A stretch of 64,000 nt of DNA from Halogeometricum rufum (GCF_900112175.1 NZ_FOYT01000006.1:1-64000); one strand, 5' to 3'. Positions 8,308 to 17,871 are shown, counted from the stretch's first letter. Translations and numbers: made by a program. The notes: generated from the sequence alone by a model not told the origin.

Positions 8308-9123
8308 ATGTCCGCAATCGACGCCACCGACCTCTCGAAGCGCTTCGGAGACACGCTCGCCGTCGACGACCTCTCGCTCTCCATCCCGGAGGGAGCGGTC
8401 TACGGCTTCCTCGGGCCGAACGGCGCGGGGAAGACGACGACGATGCGGATGCTCACGGGCCTGTCGCGTCCGACCGACGGCGTCGCCACCGTCGGCGGCG
8501 CGTCCGTCACGGACCGGGACGCCCTCCGCCCGCGAATCGGCTACCTGCCCGAGGAGCCCCCACTGTACGAACAGGCGACGGCGTTCGAGCAACTGGAGTA
8601 CGTCGGCGGACTCCGCGGCATCGACGCCGACGCGGTCCGCGCCCGCGGCGAGGAGTTGTTCGACGCCCTCGGACTCGACGTGGGCCCGTCGGACCGCATC
8701 GCCGACTTCTCGAAGGGCATGCGACAGAAGGTGGCGTACGTCCAGACGGTGCTGCACGACCCGCCCGTCGTCTTCCTCGACGAACCGACGTCCGGGCTCG
8801 ACCCGCGGGCGGCCCGGACGCTCCGCGACCGCATCCAGCGACTCGCGGACGGCGGGACGACGGTGTTCCTCTCGACGCACATCCTCCCCGTCGTCGAGGA
8901 GGTGGCCGACACCGTCGGCATCCTCTACGAGGGGTCGCTCGTCGCCGAGGGCTCGCCCGCCGAACTCGTCTCGCGGGCCGAGAGCGGCGGCGGGACGCTC
9001 GAAGACGCCTTCCTCGACGTGACGAGCGCCGACCCGACGGCGTCGGCCGAGTCGGCCGCGACGGCGTCCGACCCGGACGGGACGACCGGGCTAGCGGAGG
9101 AGGAGACGACGCCCGATGTCTGA
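8308..9123 (+). CDS. ABC transporter ATP-binding protein
   Basis: 271 residues from the ATG at 8308. Walker A GPNGAGKT at 36-43, ABC signature FSKGMRQK near 134-141, Walker B VVFLDE at 154-159 with the D-loop GLD, and switch His191 (STHIL). The layout fits the ABC-2 exporter class (CcmA/NatA-like). After ~235 a low-complexity acidic tail (TASAESAATASDPD) extends beyond the usual end. The last 8 bases overlap the permease gene, so the two form an operon and one complex. Substrate unknown; drug, lipid or peptide export are all possible. Confidence 0.93.
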   Translation: MSAIDATDLSKRFGDTLAVDDLSLSIPEGAVYGFLGPNGAGKTTTMRMLTGLSRPTDGVATVGGASVTDRDALRPRIGYLPEEPPLYEQATAFEQLEYVGGLRGIDADAVRARGEELFDALGLDVGPSDRIADFSKGMRQKVAYVQTVLHDPPVVFLDEPTSGLDPRAARTLRDRIQRLADGGTTVFLSTHILPVVEEVADTVGILYEGSLVAEGSPAELVSRAESGGGTLEDAFLDVTSADPTASAESAATASDPDGTTGLAEEETTPDV

Positions 9124-10852
9124 GTCGGGTGGACGCGCGCCCGACTCCGGTGCGGTGGCGTCCGAACCGGGGTGGGCGTCGAACGCCGTCCGCGTCGGCC
9201 GCTTCGAGTTCTGGCGGTCGGTCCGCGGCCTCCGCGAGAGCACGGGTCGGTTCGTCCTCACCGTCCTCGGAACGCTGTTCCCGACGGCGATGTTCCTCCT
9301 CCTCGGCGCTCTGCTGGTGGGGTCGGTCTCCGTCGACTCGGTCCCCGTCTCCGACGCGGCGCGGGGCGGCGTCGCCATGTTCTGGTCGTTCGTCGTCTTC
9401 CTCGTCGCTCAGCGCGTCGTCTCCACCCGCCCGCGGCCCGAGGCGGAGTCGCTCCTCCTGACGGCCGCCTCCACGCGGAGCGTCGTCCTGGGTCTGGCGC
9501 TGGCCGAGACGCTCCGCGTCCTCTCGTACGCGACGCCGCCCGTGCTGGTCGTGACGGCGCTGTCGGCGTACGCGCTCGGTTCGTTCGCGCTCCTCGTCGT
9601 CGTCCCTCTCGTCGTCCTCCTCGCCGTCCTCTCGGCCGTCGTCGCCGGGTCGCTCGTCGGCTACGGCGTCGCCCTCCTCCTCGCCACCTCGCCGTTCGTC
9701 GCCCGGCACAAGACGGCGCTCGGCGTCCCCGTCGTCATCGTCGCCATGGGCGCGTTCTTCGCCTTCCAGGCGCCCGAACTCGTCGGCCTCGACCGGGCGG
9801 CGTTCGCGTGGCTCCCGATGGGCTGGTTCGCCGACCTGACGGGCGTGGCGACGCCGGTGACCGGGTCGCCGCCGCGCGCGGCGGGCGCGTTCGTCGGCGC
9901 CGTCGGCGTCCTCGTCGTCGGCGGTGCCCTCCTCGAACGCGAGGCGTCGGCGCTGTGGTTCGAAGCGGCCGTCGACCCGTCGGCGACGGGCGACGACGCG
10001 GCGTCGGCATCCGCCCCCTCGCCCGGCGCCGTGACGGGCGGTTCGGACGGCGGGTCGTCCGCGTGGTCCGGCCTGAGCGCCGCCGTCTCGCCGTTCGCGT
10101 TTCCGGCGCGCGTCGACCTGCCGACGCGTCGCGTCGCGGAGATGACGCTCCTGCGCGCCCGCCGGGACCCGCGGCGACTCACGTTCCTCCTGACGCCGCT
10201 GTTCGTCTTCGCGGGCACGCTGGCCGGAACCGGGTCGCTGTCGAACGTCCTCTCGACCCTCCCGCTTCTCTGCGCGGCGTTCCTCCCATGGGGACTCGGC
10301 GCGGCGACGACGCTCAACCCCCTCGGCGACGAGGGGAACGTGCTCCCGATAACGCTCGTCGCCGCGACGCCGCGGCAGTTCGTCCGCGGCGTCCTCCTGC
10401 CGGGCGTCGTCTACGGCGCGCCGATAGCCGTCGTCCTCACCGGCGTCGCCGCCGTCGCCGGCGGCCGAGCGCTCCCCGTCGCCGCCGGACTGGCGGTGAG
10501 CGCGGGGTTCGTCACGCTGGTCGCCGCGCCCGCCGGCGCGGCCGTCGGCGTCTACCTCCCCCGGTTCAGCGCCGTCAGCGTCGGCCGGAGCGGCGACGTG
10601 CTCCCGCCCCGGACGCTCGCCGTCCTCGCTCACGGCGTCGCCGTCGTCGTCCCGTCCGGCCTCCTCGCCCTCCTCGTCGCCGCGCCGGCACCGGCGTCGG
10701 GCGTCGTCGCCGCCGTCTCCGGCGTGGCGGGCGTGCCGCCGGCGACGCTCAGAGCGAGCGTCGTCTCGCTCCTCGTCCTCGCGGGCGTCCTCGTCGCACT
10801 CACGGGCTACCGAACCGCGATTCACCGCGTCCGGAGCTACGAGCCGACCTGA
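9116..10852 (+). CDS. ABC-2 type transporter permease
   Basis: 578 residues, highly hydrophobic with an estimated 12 or more membrane helices in two sets separated by an acidic Ser/Gly-rich loop (~290-325). That is about twice the helix number of a minimal ABC-2 permease, so it may be an internally duplicated subunit serving as both halves of the channel. It pairs with the upstream ATPase through an 8-bp gene overlap. The N-terminus (SNAVRVGRFEFWRSVRGL) is an amphipathic cytosolic coupling segment typical of the family. Substrate not deducible. It converges with the next gene across 22 bp. Confidence 0.88.
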   Translation: MSESGGRAPDSGAVASEPGWASNAVRVGRFEFWRSVRGLRESTGRFVLTVLGTLFPTAMFLLLGALLVGSVSVDSVPVSDAARGGVAMFWSFVVFLVAQRVVSTRPRPEAESLLLTAASTRSVVLGLALAETLRVLSYATPPVLVVTALSAYALGSFALLVVVPLVVLLAVLSAVVAGSLVGYGVALLLATSPFVARHKTALGVPVVIVAMGAFFAFQAPELVGLDRAAFAWLPMGWFADLTGVATPVTGSPPRAAGAFVGAVGVLVVGGALLEREASALWFEAAVDPSATGDDAASASAPSPGAVTGGSDGGSSAWSGLSAAVSPFAFPARVDLPTRRVAEMTLLRARRDPRRLTFLLTPLFVFAGTLAGTGSLSNVLSTLPLLCAAFLPWGLGAATTLNPLGDEGNVLPITLVAATPRQFVRGVLLPGVVYGAPIAVVLTGVAAVAGGRALPVAAGLAVSAGFVTLVAAPAGAAVGVYLPRFSAVSVGRSGDVLPPRTLAVLAHGVAVVVPSGLLALLVAAPAPASGVVAAVSGVAGVPPATLRASVVSLLVLAGVLVALTGYRTAIHRVRSYEPT

Positions 10853-10874
10853 ACGCGCGCTCCTGCGGCCGCGG

Positions 10875-11390
10875 TCACTCCTCGCGGCCGAGGCGCGAGA
10901 GCAGTTCCGGGTCGGTGTGGAACTTCAAGACGTTGTGTACCACGGAGTTCCGGAGGTTCGAGACCACCTTGCCGTGGCGCTTGTAGAACTCGTGAATCCA
11001 CTGCGACTGCGCCTGCGCCGACTCGAACATCATCACGGACTTCCACTGGTACTCGCCGTCCGAGAGGAAGTAAAACAGCGTGTGCGGGTCGTCGCGGATG
11101 TGGACCATCGCGTCGTGCCACTCGTCGGCGAAGTGTTCGGGGTTGAACTTGAACTCGAACAGCGCGAACGTGAAGTACTCCTCGTTCGGCACGATAGCCT
11201 CCCGAAAGACCCCCTCCTCGCGCATCCGGCGTATCGTCTCCGAGATGGTGACGTGGGACACGTCGATGTCGTGCTTCTCCGCGAGAATCCGGGTCAACTC
11301 CCGCGAGGAACGCTGCGGGTCCGCCGCCAACTCGCGGAGGATGACCGTGTCGCGTTCCTTGAACGTCCAGTCGGGGGCGTCGTCGTCCAT
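10875..11390 (-). CDS. Winged-helix transcriptional regulator, Lrp/AsnC-like N-terminus
   Basis: 171 residues. Residues ~12-70 form a winged helix-turn-helix (FKERDTVILRELAADPQRSS then VSHVTISETIRRMREEGVF, like the Lrp/AsnC recognition helix). The C-terminal ~100 residues form an alpha/beta domain (FTFALFEFKFNPEHFADEW, FYFLSDGEYQWKSVMMFES) that is not the usual RAM domain; it may sense a metabolite. It lies downstream of, and on the same strand as, the acyl-CoA ligase/dehydrogenase operon with a ~90-bp gap, so it is a good candidate regulator of that operon. Confidence 0.82.
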   Translation of the reverse strand: MDDDAPDWTFKERDTVILRELAADPQRSSRELTRILAEKHDIDVSHVTISETIRRMREEGVFREAIVPNEEYFTFALFEFKFNPEHFADEWHDAMVHIRDDPHTLFYFLSDGEYQWKSVMMFESAQAQSQWIHEFYKRHGKVVSNLRNSVVHNVLKFHTDPELLSRLGREE

Positions 11391-11482
11391 CTGTGTCTCC
11401 GTGATTTCGGTCGTGTGTGGTGTCGCTTTCGGTCCGCCGTCCGATCCGATTCGAGTGGCGGCGCGGCGCGCACCGGCGCCGC

Positions 11483-12622
11483 TCAGAGTATCTGGTCCGC
11501 GACGATGTTCTTCTGAATCTCGCTGGTCCCCTCGTATATCTTGGTGATGCGGGCGTCGCGGTAGAACCGCTCTGCGGGGTGGTCCGTGACGAATCCCGCG
11601 CCGCCGTGGACCTGGATGCCCTCGTCGGCCACGTCGACGGCGCGTTCGCTGGCGAACAGTTTCGCCATGCTGGCGAACTTGGCGGCGGTCTGATCGTCGC
11701 CACTCTCGACGTGCGTGGCCGCGCGGTACGTCAGCGACCGGGCCGCCTCCACGTCAGTCGCCATCTCGGCTAGCTTGTGGCTGATGGCCTGGTACTCGGC
11801 TATCTTCTGTCCGCCCTGCTCGCGTTCGTTGGCGTACTCGACCGCCGCGTCCACCGCCGCCTGCGCGACGCCGACGGCCTGCGCGGCGACGCTGACCCGG
11901 CCGTCGGCGAAGAACGCCATCAGTTGGTAGAACCCCTGGTCCACCGCGCCGATGACGTTCTCCTCCGGCACGTACACGTCGTCGAGGACGACTTCGGCGA
12001 GGTCGGAGGCGCGGATGCCGAGTTTGTTCTTGATGGGCGTCGTCTCGAACCCCTCGAGGTCCGTGGGGACGAGGAACGCCGTGATGCCGCGGTGGCGTTC
12101 GCCCGGCGTCGTCTTCGCCATCACGACGGCCACGTCGGCGACGGTGCCGTTCGTTATCCACATCTTCGTCCCGTCGAGGACGTACCCGCCGTCCGCTTCC
12201 TCCGCGCGCGTCTCGATACCGGCCACGTCGGACCCGTGAGCCGGTTCGGAGATGCACGAACAGGTCGCGGCGTCGCCCGAGGCGACCTTCGGTAACCACT
12301 CCTCTTTCATCCAGTCGTCGCCGAACTGCTGTATCATCGTCGTGCCGAACCCGCGGGACCCGATTGCGCTCCCGATGCCGGGGTCGGCGCGCCACAGTTC
12401 CTCGGTGACGACGACGGACGACAGCGTGTCCATCCCGGGCCCGCCGTACTCCTCGGGGATGTTGGGCGCGACGAGGTCGTACTTCGCCGCCTCCTCGATC
12501 AGGTCGTGGGGGTACTTCCGTTCCTCGTCGTGTTCGCGGGCGACGGGCCGTATCTCGTTCTCGCCGAACTCCCGTACCATCTCGCGAATCGCCCGTTGCT
12601 CGTCGTTCAGTTGGAAACTCAT
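11483..12622 (-). CDS. Acyl-CoA dehydrogenase
   Basis: 379 residues, the standard length for short/medium-chain acyl-CoA dehydrogenases. The FAD-binding CSCISEP and KMWITNG segments are present, and the catalytic Glu364 sits in YEGTSEIQ, as in the canonical family. It would introduce the 2,3-double bond in the first beta-oxidation step, passing electrons to electron-transfer flavoprotein. Its start overlaps the acyl-CoA ligase stop by 4 bp (ATGA), so activation and first oxidation of the same acid are probably translated together. This is a more classical enzyme than the ACAD11-like protein at 5 kb. Confidence 0.92.
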   Translation of the reverse strand: MSFQLNDEQRAIREMVREFGENEIRPVAREHDEERKYPHDLIEEAAKYDLVAPNIPEEYGGPGMDTLSSVVVTEELWRADPGIGSAIGSRGFGTTMIQQFGDDWMKEEWLPKVASGDAATCSCISEPAHGSDVAGIETRAEEADGGYVLDGTKMWITNGTVADVAVVMAKTTPGERHRGITAFLVPTDLEGFETTPIKNKLGIRASDLAEVVLDDVYVPEENVIGAVDQGFYQLMAFFADGRVSVAAQAVGVAQAAVDAAVEYANEREQGGQKIAEYQAISHKLAEMATDVEAARSLTYRAATHVESGDDQTAAKFASMAKLFASERAVDVADEGIQVHGGAGFVTDHPAERFYRDARITKIYEGTSEIQKNIVADQIL

Positions 12623-14199
12623 TCGCTGTCACCTCCGGCGTCCGCCTCGCGTTCGCGCAGTTCGAACTTCTGGACCTTGCCCGTCGTCGTCCGCGGCAGT
12701 TCGTCGATGAACGCCACCTCGCGGGGGTGTTTGTACTCCGCGAGGTTCTCGAGGCAGTATTCCCGCACGTCGTCGGGCGTCAGGTCGGCGTCCGGAACGG
12801 GGACGACGAACGCCTTCACGGTCTCGCCGCGGCGTTCGTCCGGGATGCCGACCACCGCCGCGTCCGCGATGGCGGGGTGTTCGAAGAGGAGTTCCTCCAC
12901 CTCCCGCGGGTAGACGTTGTAGCCGCCGGTGACGATCATGTGCTTCTCGCGGTCCACGACGTAGTAGAAGTCGTCCTCGTCGCGGTAGCCCACGTCGCCG
13001 GTGTGGAACCACCGCTTGCCGTCCGCTTCGGTGAACGCCTCCTCGTTCGCCTCCGGCAGGCCGTAGTACCCCTGCATCACGTTCGGCCCGTGGATGACCA
13101 GTTCGCCCGTAATCTCGTCTAAGTCGACCGTCTCCTCGTCCACCGGCCCCTCCGCGACGGGCGGCACGTCCTCGAAGTCGTCGTCGACGATGCGAGCCTC
13201 CAGTCCGTCGAGGGGCTTGCCGATGCTGCCGGGACGGCGCGCACCGGGGTAGTTCGCGTGCGTCACCGGACTGGTCTCCGTCAGGCCGTACCCCTCGTAC
13301 AGTTCCACGTCGAACGTCTCCTCGAACTGTCGCATCACCTCGATGGGGAGACTGCTCCCGCCGGAGTTCGCGAAGCGAATCGACGAGATGTCGTAGTCGT
13401 CCGCGCCGTCGAAGTTTATCAGGTCGTTGAACATCGCGGGGACGCCGTGCATCACGGTCAACTGCTCGGCTTCGATGGCCGACAGGGTGTCCTCGGCGTC
13501 CCACGCGGGGAGGGGGTAGTAGCCGCCGCCCTCGAACAGGGTGGCTATCATCGTCACCGTCATCCCGTAGATGTGGAAGAGTGGGAGGACGCCGAGGAAC
13601 TTGTCGTCGGGGTCGACGCCGCCGGGCAGCAGTTTCGCCGTCGCCCGCGCGTCCCACGCGAGGTTGTGATGCGTGAGGAGGACGCCCTTCGGCTTTCCCG
13701 TCGTGCCCGACGTGTACGGCTGGACCGCCACGTCGTCGTCGTCGCGTTCGACCACTGCGGCGGGTTCGTCGGCGAGGAACTCCTCGAACGGAATCGCCCC
13801 CTCCGCCTCGCCGCCGACGCTCACCACGTGTTCGACGTCGGTGTCGTCGCGGACGGCGTCCACGAACGGCACGAGGTCCGCGAGGGCGACGACGACGGTG
13901 GCACCGCTGTCGGCGAGCAGGTGCGATATCTCCCGCGTCTTGTACTGGGGGTTCATCGGGACGACGATGCCCCCCGCGTGTAGCGTCCCGTGGAAGGCGG
14001 TGACGAACTGCGGGAGGTTCGGGAGGTAGACGGCGACTCTGTCGCCCGGGCCGATACCGTGGTCCGCCAACCCGGCCGCGAACTGCCCGGTCATCCCCCA
14101 CAACTGTTCGTAACTCCACTCCTGCCCGCGGAACCCGACGGCCGTCTCCTCCGGATACGACTCCACGGCCGCCGCGATGTCCTGAACCATGTTTGTCAT
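12619..14199 (-). CDS. Long-chain fatty acid-CoA ligase (AMP-binding)
   Basis: 526 residues from the ATG at 14199. An in-frame ATG at 14247 would add 16 residues across a palindrome and is less likely. The P-loop motif YTSGTTGKPKG is at 162-172, GYGLTETSP lies mid-protein, and WFHTGDVGYRDEDDF plus the C-terminal TTGKVQK lysine motif complete the ANL adenylate-forming fold. It activates a carboxylic acid to its CoA thioester using ATP. It overlaps the acyl-CoA dehydrogenase by 4 bp. Chain length cannot be read from sequence. Confidence 0.92.
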   Translation of the reverse strand: MTNMVQDIAAAVESYPEETAVGFRGQEWSYEQLWGMTGQFAAGLADHGIGPGDRVAVYLPNLPQFVTAFHGTLHAGGIVVPMNPQYKTREISHLLADSGATVVVALADLVPFVDAVRDDTDVEHVVSVGGEAEGAIPFEEFLADEPAAVVERDDDDVAVQPYTSGTTGKPKGVLLTHHNLAWDARATAKLLPGGVDPDDKFLGVLPLFHIYGMTVTMIATLFEGGGYYPLPAWDAEDTLSAIEAEQLTVMHGVPAMFNDLINFDGADDYDISSIRFANSGGSSLPIEVMRQFEETFDVELYEGYGLTETSPVTHANYPGARRPGSIGKPLDGLEARIVDDDFEDVPPVAEGPVDEETVDLDEITGELVIHGPNVMQGYYGLPEANEEAFTEADGKRWFHTGDVGYRDEDDFYYVVDREKHMIVTGGYNVYPREVEELLFEHPAIADAAVVGIPDERRGETVKAFVVPVPDADLTPDDVREYCLENLAEYKHPREVAFIDELPRTTTGKVQKFELREREADAGGDSE

Positions 14200-14201
14200 T
14201 G

Positions 14202-14213
14202 TCGAACGTTCGA
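14202..14213. promoter_or_regulatory. 12-bp perfect palindrome next to the acyl-CoA ligase start
   Basis: TCGAACGTTCGA is its own reverse complement and ends 2 bases before the ATG. A repressor bound here would block initiation. About 15 palindromes of this length are expected by chance in 64 kb, so position is the main argument. Confidence 0.3.
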
Positions 14214-14360
14214 AATTCCGAAAGCGGAGGCCAAAAGTGTTCGCCATAGATTTACCAACGGTCAGCGATTCTCCCGCAGAAGTTTACTCCGTTAGAACGA
14301 ACGCGGCCGGCGGGGTCGGGGCCCGCCGCCGGACTCGCCGCTTCGGAGTTCCCGGCCGCT

Positions 14361-16580
14361 TCAGAGTTTCTCCGCCGCCAGCGCCTGTTCGCCGCGACGG
14401 CTCGCCTGGTCGAGGCGGGCGCGCGCGGCGTTCGCCGCCGGACCGGGGAGTTCGTCGCTCGCGTCTTCGAGACGCTCCTTCGCGCGTCCGAGGGCGTCGG
14501 TGATCGCTTCGAGTGCGCGGTCCGCGCCCGGCGCGTCGCCCGACTCGGCGCGTTCCGCCGCCCGGTCGGCAGACGCGGCGACGGCTTCGAGCGACCGCGT
14601 GAGTCCGCCGACGGCGTTCGCGGCGGGGCCCGTGCCGCCCCCGGTGCCGCCGTCGGTGCTACCACCGTCGCCCTCACCTTCCGTCGCCTCCCGCACCGTC
14701 GCGGCCGTCTCCCGGGAGACGTCGGCGAGGAACGACGCGAGGGATGCCTTCCCCGTCCGCGGCCGGTCGATGGTGACGGCCGACTCCGCGGCGGGGTTGA
14801 CGCGGAACGCCCCGACCGCACCGTCGTCGTCGCGGACTTCGGTCGTGTACGCGCCGCCGCGGTGGACGTAGACGGCGTCCGACCCCCGCACGGGCGCGTC
14901 GTACAGTCGCCCGGCGAAGTCGTCCTCGACGGCCACGTCGGTCAGCGTCGCGTCGGTGCCCTCGGCGTCGACGCGCAGTTTCACGGCGTCGCCCTCGGCG
15001 ACCAGCGGAATCTCTCCGTCCGCGCCCGCGACGGTGACGCCCGGCGGCGACTCGGCCGTCCCGTCCGCCGTCGTGTTCTCGGTCTGCGCGTCCGTCGGCG
15101 TCGTCGTGCCCGCGGTCTGCTTGTCCTCCGGCTTCGCGTCCTCCGTCGCCGTCTCCCCGGAGTCGGACCCGGCGTCCTCGACGCGAACCCGCTGGCTGAA
15201 CGGCGCGGTACCGGCCCGGTTGACGGTCAGTCGATGCTCGCCCGGCGGCACGTCTCTGAGGACGAGTGCGCCGCCGAACGTCGGCACCGCCGTCGGGTCG
15301 CTCTCCAGGAGGGCGACGGCCTCGACGCTCGACTCGCGGGTGGTGAGCCCCTCGCCCGCCGGCGCGTCGTCCGTCGTCACCGCCTCCGTCACCGACGCGA
15401 CGAGGCTCCCGACAGACCCCGGCGCGCCGACGGCGTCGTACCGTTCGGCGAGGGCCGCGCGGTGCGTGGGGTCCGTGATGTCGGCGGCGGGGTCCTCGTA
15501 CCGCGCCTGCGTCCACGGCGGGTCCGTCGTCGTCAGGTGCCCGGCGATGGCGTCCTCCGCGAACCCCGGAACGGCGAACTCGAAGCTCAACTGCGGCCCG
15601 GTGAACGCGTCGACGTGTTCGACTTCCTCGGCCGGCACCAGCGCGTACGCCTCCTCGCCTTCGGGGTCCTCGCGGCCCTCGAAGTCGAGGACGACGCCCG
15701 TCTCGCGGGCCGGGAGGTCCGTCGGCGGCGACGAGAGGTCGTCGAACGAGCGAATCGTGAGACGCTCGGGAACGAGGTCCTCGCGCGTGACGGCGGGCAG
15801 TCGGTCGTGTTCGTACACCGGCGCGCCGTCCAGTTCCGGGACGACGAACGGTAGTCGGAACCCCTCGTCGCGCGGTAGGCCGTAGGCGGCGGGCACGTCC
15901 GCCAGTGACGCCAGTCCGCCGATGGCGCGGTTCGTGATGTCCGCCGGGACGCCGTCGATGGAGACGCGCTGGAAGCTCTCTCGCTCCTCGTTCAGCGAGA
16001 GCGCACTGGAGTGCGACCCCAACTCCGAGAGCACCCGCGGCACCGTCTCCTCGGGGTCCAGATGTTCGTTGTTCGGCACGCGCCGGGAGTGCGAACTCGC
16101 GACGTGGAGGCGCGCCTCCTCGCGTTCGGTGTCGACGAAGACGTGGACCACCTCCCAGTCGTGCCAATGGAAGTTCGTCGTGAACTGGTCGAACGCCGAG
16201 TAGAGCCAGTACTGGACGACGGTCAGCGGCGACCCCGCGTACGAGCGGACGTTGTAGAACACCGTCGGGTCCGGTACCCGCGTCTCGGCGCGCCGTTCGC
16301 TGTAGCCGTCGAGGGCGTCGAACCCCGAGACGACCGGGTCGCCGTCGCGTTCGGACTCGTAGGGTCGCGGGTCCGTCGGGAACCAGCGCTCGTTCGCGTC
16401 GAAGTACAGGACAGGCGCGTAACGTTCAGCGAGCGTCCGCGCCTCGTCCGTCTCGACGGCGGTGGTCGTACCGTTCGGTTCGCTCTCGGACGCCGAACAC
16501 CCCGCGAGGCCCGCGGCACTCGCGCCGGCGACGGCCGCGAGGAGTCGTCGCCGCGAGAGGCGGTTCCCGCCGCCCGTCAC
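14361..16580 (-). CDS. Large Tat lipoprotein with Vps62/NPP1-like HDWE region
   Basis: 739 residues from the GTG at 16580. The frame stays open upstream to 17264 but there it is antisense to an alcohol dehydrogenase. The start is chosen because it gives a short leader, then the Tat motif SRRRLL at 9-14 and lipobox LAGC with Cys28. Residues ~50-145 carry RYAPVLYFDANERWFP and VQYWLYS, then HWHDWE at 138-143, resembling Vps62-type proteins and the GHRHDWE heptapeptide of NPP1/NLP proteins. A Thr/Glu linker (~500-545), a beta domain, and a helical alanine-rich tail (~650-739) follow. Exported folded and lipid-anchored; activity unknown. Confidence 0.78.
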   Translation of the reverse strand: MTGGGNRLSRRRLLAAVAGASAAGLAGCSASESEPNGTTTAVETDEARTLAERYAPVLYFDANERWFPTDPRPYESERDGDPVVSGFDALDGYSERRAETRVPDPTVFYNVRSYAGSPLTVVQYWLYSAFDQFTTNFHWHDWEVVHVFVDTEREEARLHVASSHSRRVPNNEHLDPEETVPRVLSELGSHSSALSLNEERESFQRVSIDGVPADITNRAIGGLASLADVPAAYGLPRDEGFRLPFVVPELDGAPVYEHDRLPAVTREDLVPERLTIRSFDDLSSPPTDLPARETGVVLDFEGREDPEGEEAYALVPAEEVEHVDAFTGPQLSFEFAVPGFAEDAIAGHLTTTDPPWTQARYEDPAADITDPTHRAALAERYDAVGAPGSVGSLVASVTEAVTTDDAPAGEGLTTRESSVEAVALLESDPTAVPTFGGALVLRDVPPGEHRLTVNRAGTAPFSQRVRVEDAGSDSGETATEDAKPEDKQTAGTTTPTDAQTENTTADGTAESPPGVTVAGADGEIPLVAEGDAVKLRVDAEGTDATLTDVAVEDDFAGRLYDAPVRGSDAVYVHRGGAYTTEVRDDDGAVGAFRVNPAAESAVTIDRPRTGKASLASFLADVSRETAATVREATEGEGDGGSTDGGTGGGTGPAANAVGGLTRSLEAVAASADRAAERAESGDAPGADRALEAITDALGRAKERLEDASDELPGPAANAARARLDQASRRGEQALAAEKL

Positions 16581-16799
16581 GGCGGACCGCCTCCCGCCGC
16601 GCCCGGCGGACTGCGTCCGGCGGCGCGGGCGAACCTGTCGTGATTCATACCTGTCGGTACGGCAACGGCCGGATAGGTCTTCTGGTCCGGACCGATTCGA
16701 CGCGCTCCCCACCGGGGGACGTGACCGTCGCTCTCGCACGCGTCGCTCTCGCCGCCCTCGACTTCGCACTTTTTGTCGTTCGCCCGCCAATAGCGCCCC

Positions 16800-17831
16800 A
16801 TGCACGTCGTCGAACTCACCGAACCCGGCGTCTTCGAGCACCGAGAACGGGACCGCCCGGACCCTGCGGCCGACGAGGTTCTCGTCGAAGTCCGGCACGT
16901 CGGCATCTGCGGGTCGGACGTCCACTACTACGAACACGGCCGCATCGGCGACTACGTGGTCGAAGACCCGCTGATTCTCGGCCACGAGAGCGCGGGCGAA
17001 GTCGTCGCCGTCGGCGACGAGGTGACTGGTCTCGACGCCGGCGACGAGGTGGCCCTCGAACCGGGCATCCCGTGCGGCGAGTGCGCGCGGTGTCGGTCGG
17101 GCGAGTACAACCTCTGTCCCGACGTGGAGTTCATGGCGACGCCGCCGGACGACGGCGCGTTCGCCGAGTACGTCGCGTGGGACGCCGACTTCGCCCACCG
17201 CCTCCCCGAGAGCGTCTCGACGCGCGCGGGTGCGCTCTGCGAACCGCTGAGCGTCGCCCTCCACGCGACGCGGCGGGCCGAAATCGGCCTCGGCGACGCC
17301 GTCCTCGTCACCGGCGCGGGCCCCATCGGGATGCTGGTCAGCGAGGCGGTCCGGGCCGCGGGCGCGGGGTCGGTCCTCGTCTCCGACGTGGTCCCGGAGA
17401 AACTCGAACGCGCCGAGGCGTACGGCGCGACGGCGACGGTGAACCCCGCGGAGGAGTCGCTCTCGGCGGCCGTCGCAGACTTCACCGACGGCGAGGGGGT
17501 GGACGCGGTGATAGAGGCGTCCGGCGCGCCGCCCGCCGTCGCGTCGACGGTGGACGTCGTCCGACGCGGCGGCACCGTCCTCTGCATCGGCCTCTCGGCC
17601 GAGGACGAGATACCCATCGAGACGAACGAAATCGTCGACAAGGAACTCGACTTCCGCGGGTCGTTCCGCTTCCGCAACACGTACGCGGACGCCGTCTCCC
17701 TCCTCGAACGCGGCGCCGTCGACGTCGAGAAGATAATCGACTTCGAGATGCCGATGGCGGACCTCACCGCGGCGTTCGAACGCGCCCGCGAACCCGACGT
17801 CGTGAAGGGGATGGTGACAGTCCGCGAGTAA
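16800..17831 (+). CDS. Zinc-dependent alcohol/polyol dehydrogenase (sorbitol/xylitol dehydrogenase-like)
   Basis: 343 residues of the medium-chain dehydrogenase family. Catalytic zinc ligands Cys37 (GICGSD), His62 and Glu63 (GHES), and all four structural-zinc cysteines (C92, C95, C98, C106) are present, followed by the nucleotide-binding TGAGPIG. The segment VHYYEHGRIGDYVV is typical of sorbitol/xylitol-type polyol dehydrogenases, so the likely reaction is NAD-linked oxidation of a polyol or sugar. A second, different zinc dehydrogenase follows 40 bp downstream with its own TATA box, so the two may be expressed separately. Confidence 0.9.
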   Translation: MHVVELTEPGVFEHRERDRPDPAADEVLVEVRHVGICGSDVHYYEHGRIGDYVVEDPLILGHESAGEVVAVGDEVTGLDAGDEVALEPGIPCGECARCRSGEYNLCPDVEFMATPPDDGAFAEYVAWDADFAHRLPESVSTRAGALCEPLSVALHATRRAEIGLGDAVLVTGAGPIGMLVSEAVRAAGAGSVLVSDVVPEKLERAEAYGATATVNPAEESLSAAVADFTDGEGVDAVIEASGAPPAVASTVDVVRRGGTVLCIGLSAEDEIPIETNEIVDKELDFRGSFRFRNTYADAVSLLERGAVDVEKIIDFEMPMADLTAAFERAREPDVVKGMVTVRE

Positions 17832-17840
17832 CCTAACGAA

Positions 17841-17848
17841 TTTTTATC
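17841..17848 (+). promoter_or_regulatory. TATA-like box for the second alcohol dehydrogenase
   Basis: TTTTTATC is centred about 27 nt before the ATG at 17872, giving a leaderless transcript independent of the upstream dehydrogenase. Confidence 0.55.
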
Positions 17849-17871
17849 ACAATCGGGCGCGAGTCGTCGGT

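Noticed and set aside
16581..17264. N-terminal extension of the HWHDWE lipoprotein frame
   Set aside because: It is antisense to the alcohol dehydrogenase and would place the Tat signal more than 200 residues inside the protein.
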